NCBI RefSeq assembly: GCF_028858725.1
Contig: NC_084790.1
Location: 83,904,506 to 83,968,505 of the forward strand
Reading direction: 5' to 3'
From: Colius striatus
Taxonomy: Eukaryota > Chordata > Aves > Coliiformes > Coliidae
Length of the DNA: 64,000 nucleotides
Both the position numbers and the translations under genes were made by a program. Positions 12,301 through 27,300 of this stretch are shown here, one piece after another; the stretch's first letter is position 1; every line of letters begins with the position of its first letter. The notes under the pieces were generated by a model. That model did no database searches. It was not told the DNA's origin and saw only the letters and a list, made by a program, of their open reading frames with translations.

Positions 12301-15300
12301 CAGCTTTCTATGAGAGGGTATTTGGGGCTTGGGGACTGCCTCCACAGGGATCTCTGGGACTAGTTGTTTGCAGATCTGGCAAATCTTGGACAACTTCTGA
12401 GCCAGTCAGCACCTCCTAATAGAGCCTGGCTTGATCTGTCTGGTCAAAATGCTGCTCTGAACAGAGGAACAGGATTAGATGCTGTGTAAGTCCAGCTTTC
12501 TCAAATGTCTGTCATGCTTTTGGGAAATGCAGTGTGCGGCTCAGCTGGTGTTCTAGAGCCACCAGCCTTGAAGTAACAGCACTGAGAAGTTCAGGTCCCA
12601 CCTTTAATTCCTATTTGTTTGTGGCTAGGAGCTCTGAGGGTTCAACAGGTTTTGTGCTTTCAGCAGTAGGTGTGGGTTTTATTTTCACTAAAGCTGGGTT
12701 GAATCTGAAATACACCTTTAATTGCTACTTTCCCCTCTTCTTGATATCTGCCAGAACCACCATCCAACACACACTGCATGGGTCAGTGTTATTCATGCTG
12801 AACTATTTCAACTGAGGAACAAATCTTGTCTGGAATTCAGTGGCTAGTGCTGTGAAAAAAATCTTGTAATCTTTTCCTGCCTTTCTGTAAAGGTTCAGTT
12901 ACTGTGAACTGACAGTACAAAGAGAAAATGCACATCTAGAATTATTGTCGTTCCAATCTTTGAATGAAGTCTGTGCTTCTTGTGATGCAGAAGTGCCCGT
13001 GCACCTCACTATCTGACTGTATGTGCCTTTACAAGCACAAACCTTGCCAGGGCAGAGGAGACTTTTCCCATGTTGGTGGTGCTTTCAGAGCTGAAATGTA
13101 GGGGCATGTACCCACCTGCCTCAGAAGGCGTTCTTTAAAAAACAGACAAAGAAGAAGAACATCTTCCACTGGCTGACAAAGTTGAAGAAATATTAACCTG
13201 GGAAGGGACCTCTGGAGGTCTCCAGTCCAGGCTCCTGCGCAGGGAAGGGCTGCCTGTGCAGTTCTGGACTGTCTCAGGGTTTTGTCTGCCCATGGCTGGG
13301 ATGTAGATGATGGCACCTTGGTGGTACCTGCTCTCTGGTCAGCAGTCTCTGGGGATACAGCCACTCCTGGGGCCGGATGGGCGGTCAGATGGCAGGGCCA
13401 GCGGTGCAGATGTGCTCTTTCCTGACATCAGATTCAATATTGGACATTTCCCTTCTGCACTGGTGTCACCTCCTCTAAAAAAGGGGACTTTAAATGGGCA
13501 TAGGGCTCCATTTCCATGGCCATGTCTGCATGGGGAAGATCCCAAACCACCACAGGTTTAGTCCAAGGCCAAGCAGCTGCTGTGTCCTCAATACCCTGAG
13601 CAGAAATCACCCTTCCCCAAAATGCTGGGCGTTCTGCTTACCCACACAGCATGGGTGAGTTCAGGTGGGCAATGGGCACAACACGCTGACCTCCAGCTCC
13701 ATAGACTTGAACCTTCTGATCTTCGTTAAGGCTAAGTAAGTGCTTTTGTTTTCCCACCTTCCTTTCTCCATCTGTGGAACACACCAGTGTTTGTCTCACA
13801 GGCCCCTGGGTGTAAAATTCAGGGAACAAGGAAAATGCAGGTGATTCTGCTCCTTTGTAGGTAAAGTTCTCTGGAAAAGGCAGATGTGGCTGGGCAAAAG
13901 GGGATTTCTGGTTTTCACTCTCCTGCCTGTGGTCACTGTTGGGGAAATATGTGACTGGAAATGTCTGAAGAATTGTGTTTAGCCATAAAAACGTGGTGAG
14001 ATGTCTCTCTCCAGGACATAGATTCAGAAATGAAATGGAAAGCTGACAAAGCTGCCATTTTATATTTTTTTTTTGGATGAAGGATAAAAACCTCAATTGT
14101 TTCTTGGTGTCATGGACACATGTATATATGCTTCTTTTTAAAGAATGGTTTTATTATTGTTTGATTTTAATCCAAAGGGAGGCATTTTCCCGAGGTCACC
14201 CACTGCAGTAGTGAGTGAGTGACTCATTTCCTCTATCAAAACAGCTTCAAAATAATGATCTGGGGAAAAACCTGGCTGCTGACACTGACTGTATGACATC
14301 CTTACCTGTCTGCTCTGATCAATAGATTTCCTTTCCCCGTGGGGCTGGTAGATCTCGACTTTTCTGAGTCTGACAGCGACTTTCTGCAATGCCGGCTGCT
14401 ACAGGGACATGGAGACTTGTAGCCTCTCCTCAATAGCAGGGGACTGAAGTAAATCAGATCCGGAGTCACTGACCGGGAATTAATGTGAAATGCCTCGATG
14501 GCAGTGTTACAGTTGCTTTAATAGGCATGACTGTTAAACTGATCTGCCTGTATTTAACTCTTTATTTGTACTTGAGTGGAATAAATGTTTTCCTTTAGGA
14601 AGGATGACTTTTACAGAGCAAAAGAGCTATTACAAACCTCCCAAATGCCTCAGCAGTAATGACATGACACCCTACAGCCCAAAACCCAGACTGCTGATGT
14701 TGTGGTAGCACCTCAAAGTCCCCCTTCATCCTCTTCCCCGTCTCCTCTTCTCCCTCACCCCAATTACACTTTCAAAATATGTCAAAATACGACATTGGGC
14801 ACACAGCTCGTTAGACCTCATAGTCAGACACAACTAAAATTGTCCTCGTGCTTCAGCAGAGCAGCTCCTGACTCCAGCCCAAGTCACCTTCACCTCCATG
14901 TTGCTGTGTTAAATGATGGAGAGCATCCTTGCCTTGACACACACATGGGGCTTTGAGGAATTAAGACTCTATAAGAAGCCGGAGCTCGTACTGGTCTGGT
15001 ATAGACATGAGCTGCCTGTGCTTTGGGTTTGAGTTACTTATACTAAAGAGTAGGTAAGGGTTTTTTCCTGATGTTCTTCTAGGCCCTCCTTTGCCCATGA
15101 GTGACCATAGCTATACCACTTTGTTATAGAAGAAGAAGGAAGAGAAACTGCAGATGTGGTAGGCCACTGGCCATGGGGACATACTGGATGGGGTTGGGAA
15201 GGTAATGGGGTGGGCACCTTCACTGCTCATTTCTCTGCTGTGCAGTTCCCACCTCCTCGGAGCTGCATCCTGCCCAGGCACAGAGCCCAGGGGGTGGGAG

Positions 15301-18300
15301 GCAGGTGTCCCTGTGGTGGTGGTATTGGGCTGTGAAATGCAGGTAGAATGCAAAAAGTTCCATTTAAACATAAGGAAAAGCTATTTGAGGTGAGGGAGCC
15401 CTGGCCCAGGCTGCTCAGGGAGAGTGTGGAGGCTCCCTCTCAGGAGGGCTTCAAAATCCTCCTGGACGTGTTCCTGTGTGACCTGATCTAGGTGACCCTG
15501 CTTCTGCAGAGGAGTTGGACTGGATGATCCCTAAAGGTCCCTTCCAACCCCTACCATCCTGTGAGTCTGTGAGATGACGGCTAGCACCCAAGTGCGACTT
15601 GGGGTGGACTAATCCTGACCCGATGTCTATGAGTCCAGCAGGATCTTGTAGGATCTGTAAATACTCTCTTTGTGGCAGGCAGTTGAATGAAAAACCTTTA
15701 ACCTTGTCTTTATAAGCATGGCTGGAGATGAGGGCTGGAAACGGAGACAGAACACCCCACCTGAAATTGATTTCTTGCTTTCAGGGCTTCTTTTAGTAGA
15801 GTTTAATTCCTGAATTTTGTTTTTCTTTTCCTCTTCCTGCCGCTGTTTTATCAAACTGCAGCTCGTGCAGGTTTGTCACAGGTCAGGAAAACTCCATCCA
15901 CGACTTGTAGAAGATGAATAGACTTTTAAGATCAATGCTGTGGCCTCCCCGTTGTCGGTGGGGTGCCAATCACTGCGTACTGGTGCTGCCTGGGTCCTCT
16001 GCCGCTGTCGCTGCGAGGCGTGGGCAGCATTCATTACCGGCAGGACAAGCCTCCACGCCTCTTAATGGAATTGAGCTGCCTGACCTTAATGTGTGACTAA
16101 TATTTAATTTGAAGTTTCTCTGGACACCAGCAGGCAGTGATGGAAACAATACAGGCCCAACAGTGCAAACCCTGAGCCCTGGGAAGACAGCAAAGTAATT
16201 AAATGTAGTAATTAGTGAAAATTCTTGGGGCCCAGGGGTCACATGTGGGACTGAAAGTGTGTATTTTTTCCCCTACTTTGCAGTCACACAGGCTCCTGCG
16301 GCAGGCTCTTGTGTGCCACGGGCTAGGATGTGATACAGTTGGTTTGCCCTGGCCTGGTGGGAGATTCTGACGTGCTCCTGGCTGTGCTCAGATGGATGCA
16401 CATCCAGCCCTGTAGCCATCACCATCACCCTCCTGGTTCCTTTCACTTCACTGAGATGCAGTGTACTCCTAAGACCCTCATCCATGAGGTTTCTCTTGAT
16501 GCAGCCATCCAGGGTCCTTCCTGCAGTGACTGAGCTCCTGCGGTCCCAAAGTGGCCTCAGAGATGGTCACCTGCTGAAAATCCCTGGGAGCCCAGAGTGG
16601 ATGTGCTCACCCTCCATCCCTGGTGCTCAGCCCTTGCTCCACTGAGAAGTGCAAGCAGGAGGGTGATTTGATACAGTGTACCTGGGAACTCGGGAGCTTG
16701 CACTGATTTGGGATGTTCCATTGGTGAGATCAAGAACAGCCATGCAGCTGGGTCATAAGCTGGGCTGGGAGGTGACTCTTTTCCTTCCTGCCCGTGGGAG
16801 TTTTGAGAGTAGGAAGAAACACGAGCCTCTGTCTGTGGCTCAGGACTTTGGGCTCTGCCTGGGACCCAGCAGTGGCTGGTTCCTTCCCTGTGAAAACCAA
16901 AAAAGCTATGGGTAGGTGTCTGGGCTGTGACCAGCAACCAGATTTATTGCACTCTCCTCGTGAACTGCACCTGGCCCTTGGTGCAGCAGTACAGGCAGGA
17001 AGGAGGTGAAGTTGGAGGATGAGCCCACCATCTCAGCTGTTTGGCAGGGAAAAGCATAATCCCTCCTCAGTCTGGAGCAGATGAAGATGTCTCTCTGGAG
17101 CGAGGAGGAAGCTCTGGGCTGGCGTGGTGCCAGCTAAAAGATCCTGTTACGGTTTTGTAAATGCCTCCTGAACATCTAGGGTCACGGTGTTGTAAAAGGT
17201 CCCGTGTCATTCTGTGGGAAGGAAAGGTCTCCACTCCCTAAGAGGCAAGACTGTTAGACACAGCCAAAGCTGAGCTGTCTTATGGTCTGTTAACCTGCTG
17301 CCCCAGTGCCTTCCAGGATGCACCTTCTCACTCCTGGTCCATATGTGTTCACAGTTTGCAGGGCAGAAAACCACCTGCTGCTGGGAAAAGTGCTGCACAT
17401 AGGGCAAAAAAAGAGATATGAAGGCTCATGTTGGTAGATACTCAGCTCTGTTCTCCTTTGGTAACGCACCAATGGTAACATACCAATTGATGTGGGAGCC
17501 CTGGCTGGGGTGATAGTTGTGAATGTCCTGCCATCATGGGGTGATGTAGGAGACCATGGCTGGTCATAGGGGAAAAAGGTGGCTTTGATTCCTGAAGCAA
17601 CACCAAGAGGCAGTGGGGCAGCAACCTGTGGTTGCCTAAATACCTTTTTGGTGGGAGATACACAGAGGAGTGGGTCTGACCCTGGATCCACCACCCATCA
17701 CTTCTGCTGCCTGGGCCAGCTTTTTACTCTCTTCCTCTGTAAAACAGGGTTTATTCACCAGCCCTGTCCTCACTGCACTGGGCAAGCACTTTGTCATCCT
17801 CCCCCTGTGCCATTTAAGTACAGAAGCAGCTAATTTAGGTGTGCTGTGATTTGCCATGGCAGGAAAAGTCTGCTTGAAGGCCCTGCAGAAGAACTGAAAT
17901 CAAACAAATTTCAGATGGTCTCACAAATAAAGCTGAAAGGTCATAACAATATCAAGCAGGAGGTCATGTTCAGCACTGCAAGCCTCTGCTAAATATCAGC
18001 CAGAGATTAGTCCATCCTCTTGAAAGGCCAAGAGCTATAAAAGCTCCGAGCTCCTTCTGCCACAAGTTCAAACTCGCAGCATCTCGAAATGGCAGAAGCT
18101 CCCCGTGACAGACAGACAGAACTGCAGGGACAGACAACTCAAGGGAAAATGTCAGGCTGGTGAGGTCTGGGAAAACGAATTTGGAAAATTCTTAGCTATT
18201 TTTAAAGGCAAAAGGGACTTGAAGATTGAGGGGCTAGTGCTAATTGATGTGATGTTTTGCTGAGTGTTGTCGTTGCAGTTGAATCAGCGGCTGTGAAACA

Positions 18301-21300
18301 GCGTTGTCCAACTGCCAGTCTCCCATCCCCCCTCCTGGAGGTGGCAAGGGCCACCTCTCTGTTGGATAGATCACCACATCCTTCATTGTTCAAAAGTCTG
18401 GCCTTTTAAAGGCTTCATCTGTCATGAAAGCTGCCAGTGCAGGAACTGCATCAGACTGGAATTTCATCTGGGAAAAGCAGAGTCAAAGCCCGTGTTGGAG
18501 TGTGGGCTTAGACTCTTGTGGAAAGAGCTCAACAAGGCTGCAGGCTTCACCCCAAAGTCACCAACCTTCTCCCAGTAGTACTGTGCTGATTAACTGGCAC
18601 ATTCCTTGGTTCTTGTGCTGACATGGGTGGCTGATCTAACTGGATTCACTAATTCTCCCCAGACTAGTTTCTGGTGTCTGACGCTGGGTCTCCCACAACC
18701 TCCAGGCCAGGGTTCTCAGGAGCAGCTGAACCTCACACACATTAAACCCACTACATATCCACATGAGACACCCTTCACTTATGAAATAACTCATCATCAC
18801 GAGAGAAGTCTCTTCTATGCAGTGGTAGTGACTGGTTCTGAGAACACGTGAATGAATGTACCAGGCAAGTTAAAGGGTGCCTGATGTGCAGAAAGCCCTG
18901 GGGACACACTTTCCCTGCCACGATATCTCACCTTCCTCCCCACAGGACTCCAGTCATCACCACTATTTGTATTTATGGGGCACTTCACCAGCCCTATAAA
19001 CAACTATTACAGGTTATTCTGCACTCTGTAACTGGAAACCTCTTCTTTATTTTGTGGTCTCTGTTAAAAGCGGCACCTGAAACCCCAGGAGCCAAAATCA
19101 TTCTGAATAACACTTTTGTTTCTCAGCAGCAAGGCTGGTTTTGGAAAGCAAGATAACAGTGGCAACCTGGTGCTGCTAACGGGCTTTTTCAAGGGGACTG
19201 GCTGGTTTGGCAGGGCTGAGGGCTGTGTGTAGCCTCCTTGCACCTGCGGTGCGTGCTGCTTATGCTGAGTGGCAGGGTGTAGGTTTCCAAGGTACATGTA
19301 ATAAAAACAACATCCATGGGAGAAGGGGAAAATGTTTCTGTCTGAGCAGGCTCAGCAAAAGCACTGTCAGAACTGGTACAAATCATAACGGGAGGTCAGC
19401 TCAGGTCCCAGCCGGGCGCTTTGCTCCTGTGTGCGATGGGAGGAGGCGGTTCTTTGGAACAAAACCACCATGGGACATACAAGCCGCCTGCCATTGCTTT
19501 GGTAACCCTCCCTTCAGGTGACTTAAGGCCACCTGGTTTGGCTTCTTCTCAAGCTGAGAAACAGCTTCTTCTCCCAGCAGCAAACCCAGGTCCTCGGTGC
19601 TCTCCGTCCTACAGGTAACTGTCATGTCCAGCTAAGGGGCTGATGTGGTGTGAAGACGCTGGACCTAGACCAGTTTTCTGCCCTGTGATGCTCAGTTTAG
19701 CTCTGCCTGAACTAATTTGATGGGGAGCAGACTGCTAGAGGTTGTGTTTTGCTTGAAGGAGGGAGCTGATGGGTCCCTCTGCATCTTCCCCTGTATCCTC
19801 CTCTGCTCAAGCCCCTCATTCCTCTCACAGCCAGGAGCTGCAGGTTTGCACGTGAACGTCCCTCATCACCTAGTTTACTTCATTTGGAATTTGTTGGTAG
19901 TTTCTGTGTCTTTAATATTCATGTGGATTAATCTCCTGGCTATGCAACAGCTTTTTTGTTTGAGGTGGCTGGTTTTGTTTCTTTAGACTGGTTTAATTAC
20001 TGGCACTCAACCACCCTTAAATCTAAACGAAAAAAAAAGCCATTTATTGACAGCAAGCACAGGCAGTGCAGACCCACCACTGCAGTGTTTGCTGCAGGTG
20101 GATCGAAGCCAGCACGTGTGCATTTGTAGTGAGGTGGGGATCAGTCCTTTCCTCCAATTAATGAGTGACAGGACAAGAGGAAATGGCCTCAGATTGCATG
20201 AGAAAAGGATTAGATTGGAGATTAGGGGAATCTTTTTCCCTGAGAGAGTTGTCAGCCCCTGTGCCAGGCTGCCCAGGGAGGTGGGGGAGTCCTCATCCCT
20301 GGAGATATTTAGAAGCTGTGCAGATGAGGTGCTGGGCTTGATGAACTTAGAGGTCTTTTCCAGCCAAAACAATGCTGTGATTCTATGATTTGCAGCAGAC
20401 ATATTACAACTGGCCTGATCTTAAACAAATGCTTCCCAGCTGTGAACCATGCCTGGCATTTTCTCCAGAGCCCCAGCTGTGGGAGCTGAGCTACATCTTA
20501 GTGAAAGAGAGGTGGGAAGACCTTGCTGTGGTTGAAGGCAGCTTTGAATGCAATGTCGCAATTCATCTACCTAAAAATTCCTGCAATGGTGCCATTGCAG
20601 CAAGAAGTTGCTTCTTCCTTGGATGCAATTGCTACACCATGTCAGAACAGTTTCTGTGACTTCTCTGCTACGTGATTTATAAGGTGTCTTGTGGCTGGTG
20701 TCACCCAAGGGCAGATCGTAGAATGGTAGGGGTTGGAGGGGACCTTTAGAGGTTGTCTAGTTCAACCCCCCTTGCTGAAGCAGGCCCAAAGTGCACCTGT
20801 ATATTTGGGAAGTTTCTTTCAGTTTACCCCTTCCTCATTCAGTGCATCACCTGGATCCTGTGCAAATCCATGCCACGTGTGGGCTATCCCATTGCTCCTG
20901 GTGACCACATGTACGCAGGGCTGATGGCAGGCCAGGACCAGGGGTGGGTTTTGCAACACGAGCTACTTGTCACCCTTTCAGCCAGCAAATTCCCTATATC
21001 TCTCTTGCAAGTAATTCTTCACCAGTTCTACTGGGATTTCAGGAGGCTGAAATTTGGGACATGTGTACAGAGGAGACTGTGTAAGCCCCATTGCAAGCGC
21101 TGTGTTGAGATGGAGAACTTGATGGGAGGCTTGTTTTGGGGGAAAATCTCTTATCCTGTAGAGTTCTCTTCAATCCTCCCTCCCAGCAAAGGGAGATGTG
21201 TCTCAGAGGGGATGGTGAGTGGATACACACCCCATGGAAAGGATGTTTTCCTGAGGTAACATTTGCAGAGTCCTCCTCGGGCCATGTAGCATGACCCTGA

Positions 21301-24300
21301 CCCAACATCAGCCCAGCTCCCTGTATCAGTGCCACATTCCCATACCCACCAGCCCCCAGCTACCTCCTGCAAAGAAAACCAGCCCCGCAAATAACAAAGC
21401 ATTTGGATAATGGCATCAGCTGGACAGTAGCTCAGCATCCCACAGGGGATCCTCCTGTGTCTGGAGCTGCCTGCATGTGTGAAATCACTGCTGTGAAATC
21501 ACTGTGAAATCTCTGCTCCAGCTGAGGTGGACTTTTGAAGAGTGGCCAAACCCTGAGGCTAGGGACTTGAGAGTTCTCATTGGCTTTGGCGACTAGAAAG
21601 TGTCTGGCCTCTGCAGAGCAAAGTTTGAGGTAAATCTGCAAGTGCTAAACTCCTGTCAGGGAGCTGACAAAACCCACTGCTGACTCACGGGCTGGTTAGG
21701 TAGTTCTGTGCTGCAATAACTGCCTGAAGAAGCGGGATGTCACAGAGATGCAATTAAAGCAGAAATCCACCCTCAAAACGTTGCTGACAGTGATTAAAGG
21801 GCTTGAGGAATTTTGCCCTGGTTTAACTCTTCCTGAACATCAGGCTTAACGTGCCAAAGATCGAATAATCCGGCACTGTGAGCCGCTCCCGGAAATCTCG
21901 GGCTGCGGTGGGAAAAGGACGCTGATCCCGTCCAAAAGTGGATGTGAAAAAGGCAAGACAGTTGAGACACGGCACTGTGGGCTGCGTAGGGTCTGAAAAA
22001 AGCCTGCTGTTATTCAGTATAAGCTCCTGTTACAAAATTATCAGAAGGTAGGGAAAACCGAAGATCCCACGCATTTTTCTTTTCCCATTTTATACATTTA
22101 AGCCAAAAAAAACCACCCCACCCCAACCCCAAAAAACAAGGCTTATGAGCTTTAAGCTATTTATTACCAAACAAAACTGCATCTGGGCTGCGTGGTTCCT
22201 TGCCAAGCTCTGGCCTCATGAGAGCACAAACAGCGAGAGTTACGAGCCCCTCGAAAGCGAGGTTGATGATGGAAACATTGACTTAGCCTGAGCTCTCTCA
22301 GGGATGCCAGATGCTCGTCGGGATATTTCAGAAGCTGGTTGCAGGGAGATGAGATGCTGCCCATGTGGTGGAGACATACCTGCAGCATCCTACCTGGTTG
22401 ATGCTGGGTGACTCGCAGCCCTGTGGGATGTTCTTGATGGAATAAGCAGGAACCTGATTTCATATTCCCATTGTGGTGGAAAAGTGATTCCTTTGCAATC
22501 AGCCTCCCATGGCTTCAGGAAATATCCACAAGCACGTGGATTCTCATACTGGAACGGACAGCTCTTGTCACCTTCTCCACTTCTTATCCCAAATCCAATT
22601 CCTGCCTGAGCAAGAGGATGTCCTTTTGGAAACCATCCAGCCTCAGCTTTACTGGTCCTGGTGCTGAGGAGGACATTTCGTCTGTGGGTATGTGGTGTCT
22701 GCTGATGAGCCTCCTCCAGCTCAACCAGTGTGAGGAACCATTTTAGTCTATGCTCCACTCTAACTTCATCTTTTCTCTTTCTAATGCGGAGACATGGCTC
22801 TCCAGCAGTGCCTCCCTCCAGTATGCATCTGTGGCATCCTTGGGCTCCTCTCCAAGCCTCCTTCCTGGCTTGGGCATCAATATAAGTAGCTTATTGCTCC
22901 CACAAAACTCCACCTGCTGCTTCTTATGTAGCAGACTCTTGTACCTTTGGATGCTGCCAGGGCTCTGGGAGCTTGTGGTTTGATGATTCTACCAAAAATC
23001 ACTTTTCCTGGGACACCCTGCCACCTGCAGATAGGACCTGTACATTTTTTTCATAGCTAGATGACTACATTTAGCCCTATAAAATACATATTTCTTGCTG
23101 TCTGGGTAGAGTTTTCCTTTATAGGTTTTTACAGCAGGGGTTAGCAGCTGTAACTGATGCAGAAATGTAAAGTAGGAGCTTATATCCATGTTAAGCAACT
23201 GATGTTTTACTTGTACTTTAAACATAGGTCTCCTGGAGTCATAGGTGCCTATGAACTTCAGGATATTAATAAGGGATAGGCTTCCAGGATCTTTAATTTT
23301 TAGCTACAGACTTCTTCATGGAGTGTAAAAGGGGAACTGCCAGGATGTGGCACAGGAGGGCTCATGGTAGCTAGGGTTTTCCTGGACATGAGTTCAACTC
23401 AGCTCAACTTAAAGAGCTGCTGAGGTGCATGTCCTGACTCGAGCCAGCACACCATGGGCACTCACCCCATCTCATGTGGTTTCTCCCCAGCCTTGGCCCT
23501 TGGTATGGACCAGAGTCCTGGCTGCTGCCAAGGCATTGGGTGTTCAAAGAGGTTCCTACGTGGCACCTCCAACCAGTGCACAGTGATGGTCTAACCTCCA
23601 AACCCCTTTAGGTTAATTTAATTAAGAGATCTAATGGGGATTGGGAACTTGCAGGAGCCCCATGTGTGCAAGCTCCCATGGTAGAGGCTGCTCTTAGACT
23701 GGGAGGGTGAGCTCATATGCTCAGGACAGGACCTTATAGAGCAGAACAGGAGATTTGCAAGCCTTCATTCACTGCATCCTGTGCAGTGCTCACCTACTGG
23801 GAGCATTTCTGCTCTCTCTTGAGAGATCACCTTTGGTTTTTGTACCTTAACAATTGGAAGGTGCTCCTGTACTTTGCACGATGCCATTTGTAAGAAGTGC
23901 CAGTTGCTGAATGGCTCCTGCCCTCTGCCTTGTGGGGTGAAGAGGGCTTCCCTGGGCATCAGGTACCACACATGCTGCAGCCTTGCCCTCCTGCCCCCAT
24001 GGAAAACCTCATACAGCCCTATTGATGCTCTGCACCACACTTGCTGTGTCTCTGGAAGGTTTAGGATGAAATCCAGAGGGTGATCTGCAACATCCATTTG
24101 CAGGTGGATGTTGCATGTCCTGGGACATGCCCCTCACCACTACGAACTCTGCCTTCAGCTTTAATAGTGGCATTAACAACACACTCAGCACTAGCCACCT
24201 CCCTTTCTTTAATGGCCACCCTGATTTCTTGCTGCACCCCGGGGGCTAGCTGCTCTCACTGAGGTCAGGCACCTGGTTCTGGTGGCACATTTCTGTAGAT

Positions 24301-27300
24301 GCTGTGAGAAACAATTCAAAGCTGTGCTCCCCTGTCAAAAAGCCCTGGCTTTGGGGCTGATTTGCCAGAAAGCCAGCAAAGGCTGGACTGCAAAACATTC
24401 TCCATCCAACCTGACATGTTGTTCCCAGAAAGGGTGAAACTCTCCACTGTTTTTCCCAAACATATTCCCCAAATCACTGTCACTCACTCTGGAGCTGTGT
24501 GAACATGTCAGGTGGGGTGTCCAACCTCCAAGCATAAGCTGGAGATAATGAAATCAAGCAGGAAAAGCCAGATAGTGATTACAGGCCCATTTGAAACATG
24601 GGATGGGGGGAAAATTAATGCAGGGGAAGTAGAGATAGACGGGATCAGTGAAGAATAACACCCCCAAACAGCAATCTCTCTTTTCTTAGGACAAGTTTCA
24701 GTCACTGCTCTGATCTCTTCCCAGCAACACAGTTTAAAGCAGGTTGGAAGCTGTGCTCCATCAAGCATCTTTGCCCTCTGAGATGATAAAAGGAACGTAG
24801 GATGGAAATCTTCACTGGAAATCCCTATGGATGGGGAGACAAAGTGTGCAGGGAAGAGAGGGCTGGTATCAACGCTGCTGGTCCTCACCCAAAAGCTGCT
24901 GAGGAAGAAGGCAGTTTTGGGGCTGGTACAAGATTGGTGGTGCTGGTGCTGCATCATCACAGCTTGGTAAGGAAGAGCAGCTCCATCCTCTGGGTCTTCC
25001 TGGGACTATGGACCAGCCCTGGTTCGTGAGTGCCTGCAGGGTTTGGGCATGCTGGAGGACTCAGCTCCTGTCAGCTGCTGCAGCATAGCATAGGTTGATG
25101 CTGAGAAGATACAGGTTTGTGACTAGCATCAGGAGGTTTTTACTAAAGGACAAGACAGCTGAGGGTGTTGGCTTTTTCATTAACGCCTTCTCTGGAGAAA
25201 GGTCTGAGTTACATTTCAGACACACCAGCAGCGTTTGAGTAGAGGGTTTTGGTTTGGGCTGTCATAGAATTAAGAAGCTCTGTGGGTGATGCGGAGCAAC
25301 ACTCAAGATCCTGCCAGGTGCTGGCAATGACTGTCTGTCTGGGGAGTTTCCCCCATGGTTCTGGCTTTTTGCCTGTTTATCAGTGTCCCGTGTGTCTTCA
25401 CTGGTCAGAGGGAGCTGCTGCGAGGCCTCCCGTCCGGTTGTTAGGAGCAGTTGAGAGTGCTTTAAGGCAGGTGTTGAGCACTTCCAAATGTCTGGGGAGA
25501 GCTTTGGAAGCTGTGAAAGCAGGAAAACATTGGAAACCCAAGTATTGGATTTCCTTTTCCAAACAACTGGCTGCAACACATGGCTGCCTGTCAAAGCTGA
25601 AGGCTCCTGAGAGCACAAGTCAGCACGTTTTTACATTCCCAAGGGCGGGGATAGGGTTTGCTCCAAGTACTTCCCCGTTGCTCTCTGCGGGCAGAGCCAA
25701 GTAATAGACCTCTGTCACAGCAGGATTTGATTTTTTAAGTGAAGGATTAATTCTTTCCTCTGGTTAATTTTCCTGTTTCCATGCTGGGGACTTAACTCAT
25801 ATGGATACAACACCTTGCTAGTAATGTATAACCCAAACTGGTGGGGACTCTTGCTTTCTTTGACCAAAGGGATTCCTGGTCCACTCCAAGTCCCCTTTCA
25901 GCTTTTTTTTATGGGTCCAACTAAATGTCCAACCCCGGAGAAGAGCTGTTAAGCACAGGTATCAGACAAGGGGCTGGGAAGAGCTCTGGTGCTGTTTGGC
26001 TTCCCCACCATACAGCACGTAAAACAGGCTTGAGTTACACGTGGTTGGTGGCTGGGATGAAGGTGGGAGAGGAGGGATGGGTGAGTAAATTTGGGTACAT
26101 GGTCCAGGTACTGGACAAGCCCTCTCTTGCCCTTGACAGCACTGGGGTTTTGCCTGGGGCTAGCAAAGTTCTGCAGATGTGCGAGAGGACCAGCAACGTC
26201 GGTGAGAACTGAGATGTGACCCTTGCTTTTAGCCTGAGCTTTGAGGACAAGCTATTGCTGTTGGTTGTTCATTCTCTGTCTTTCCAACACCTTCACACTA
26301 AACAGAGACATGTTGCAAAAAAAAAAAAGTCACATGGGGGTTTTGCAACATCTTCAAAGCTGTGTTTCTTCCAGTGCCCTTTACTGGCAGACACACAGAG
26401 CTGGGCCCAAAACCATGAGAAATGGGTCAGTCTGGGAAGGAAGAGCCAGGCTGGGTGGGAAACATCATGCCAGGCTGCTGGGGCCACCCATCCCTGCAGG
26501 CACACCAGAGCCTGGGACCATAGACTTTTAAGTCTATGAAAACATTTCCTTGCAGCCTGGTTTGGCTTCTTTTCTTTTTCTTATTGTTTTTTTTTTTTTT
26601 TCTGGTGTGACAATCCGAAAATCATAAATACACCCTCAAATGCCACACATTAGAATAAAGCTATAATTAAAACACAGTGCCAAGTACAAAAGCAGAGAGG
26701 GATTTGAGCATAGAGATGCAGCCAAAGTGTTTCTCCTTCCTCCTAGGAAAATGTTGCTGAATTCCACACGTTCCTGTGAAACATCCTGCTCAACAAACTT
26801 CTGTCTTGTTTTTTGTTTTCTCCCCTGAAGCTAGTGGGAAAAGGTTGCAGGAAAAAAAAGCCTCAGCCAGTGTTATACAGGCAGCTCTTGCCCGGGCTGC
26901 CTGGCCACATCTCATCACTAGCTCTTGCTGCTCACCGTTGCCACTGCTCAGCATCGCTTCAGCCCTGATGCAAATCTGCTGGTAAATGTTGGTTATTTCC
27001 AGTTGCAAAAGAGTTGGGTTTTTTTGTAGTTGTTGAATGCTGAGTGTAGGTTCAGGAAGGAGTCCCACCTTGGCTTTTCTCAGGTGCACCGGGGCAGCAC
27101 GTGGTTTCACCCCACGGTGTGCAGAAGAGATGCTCTGCTCAGCATTAGCGTGTGTTTATATGCTCCAGCCATGCCAGCTCATGCCACCCAGCAGCTAATG
27201 GGAGGCTTTTCTAAGGTGAGAGGATGTTCAATAGGGATCATCAAGGCAGGCAGGGGCAATCTGCAGTCTCCAGGATCTGTGTTTTTGTGGTTTTCTTTGC

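Noticed and set aside
26519-26538. Perfect 9-bp inverted repeat with a 2-base loop
   Set aside because: A short palindrome of this size is expected several times in 64 kb, and nothing around it suggests function.
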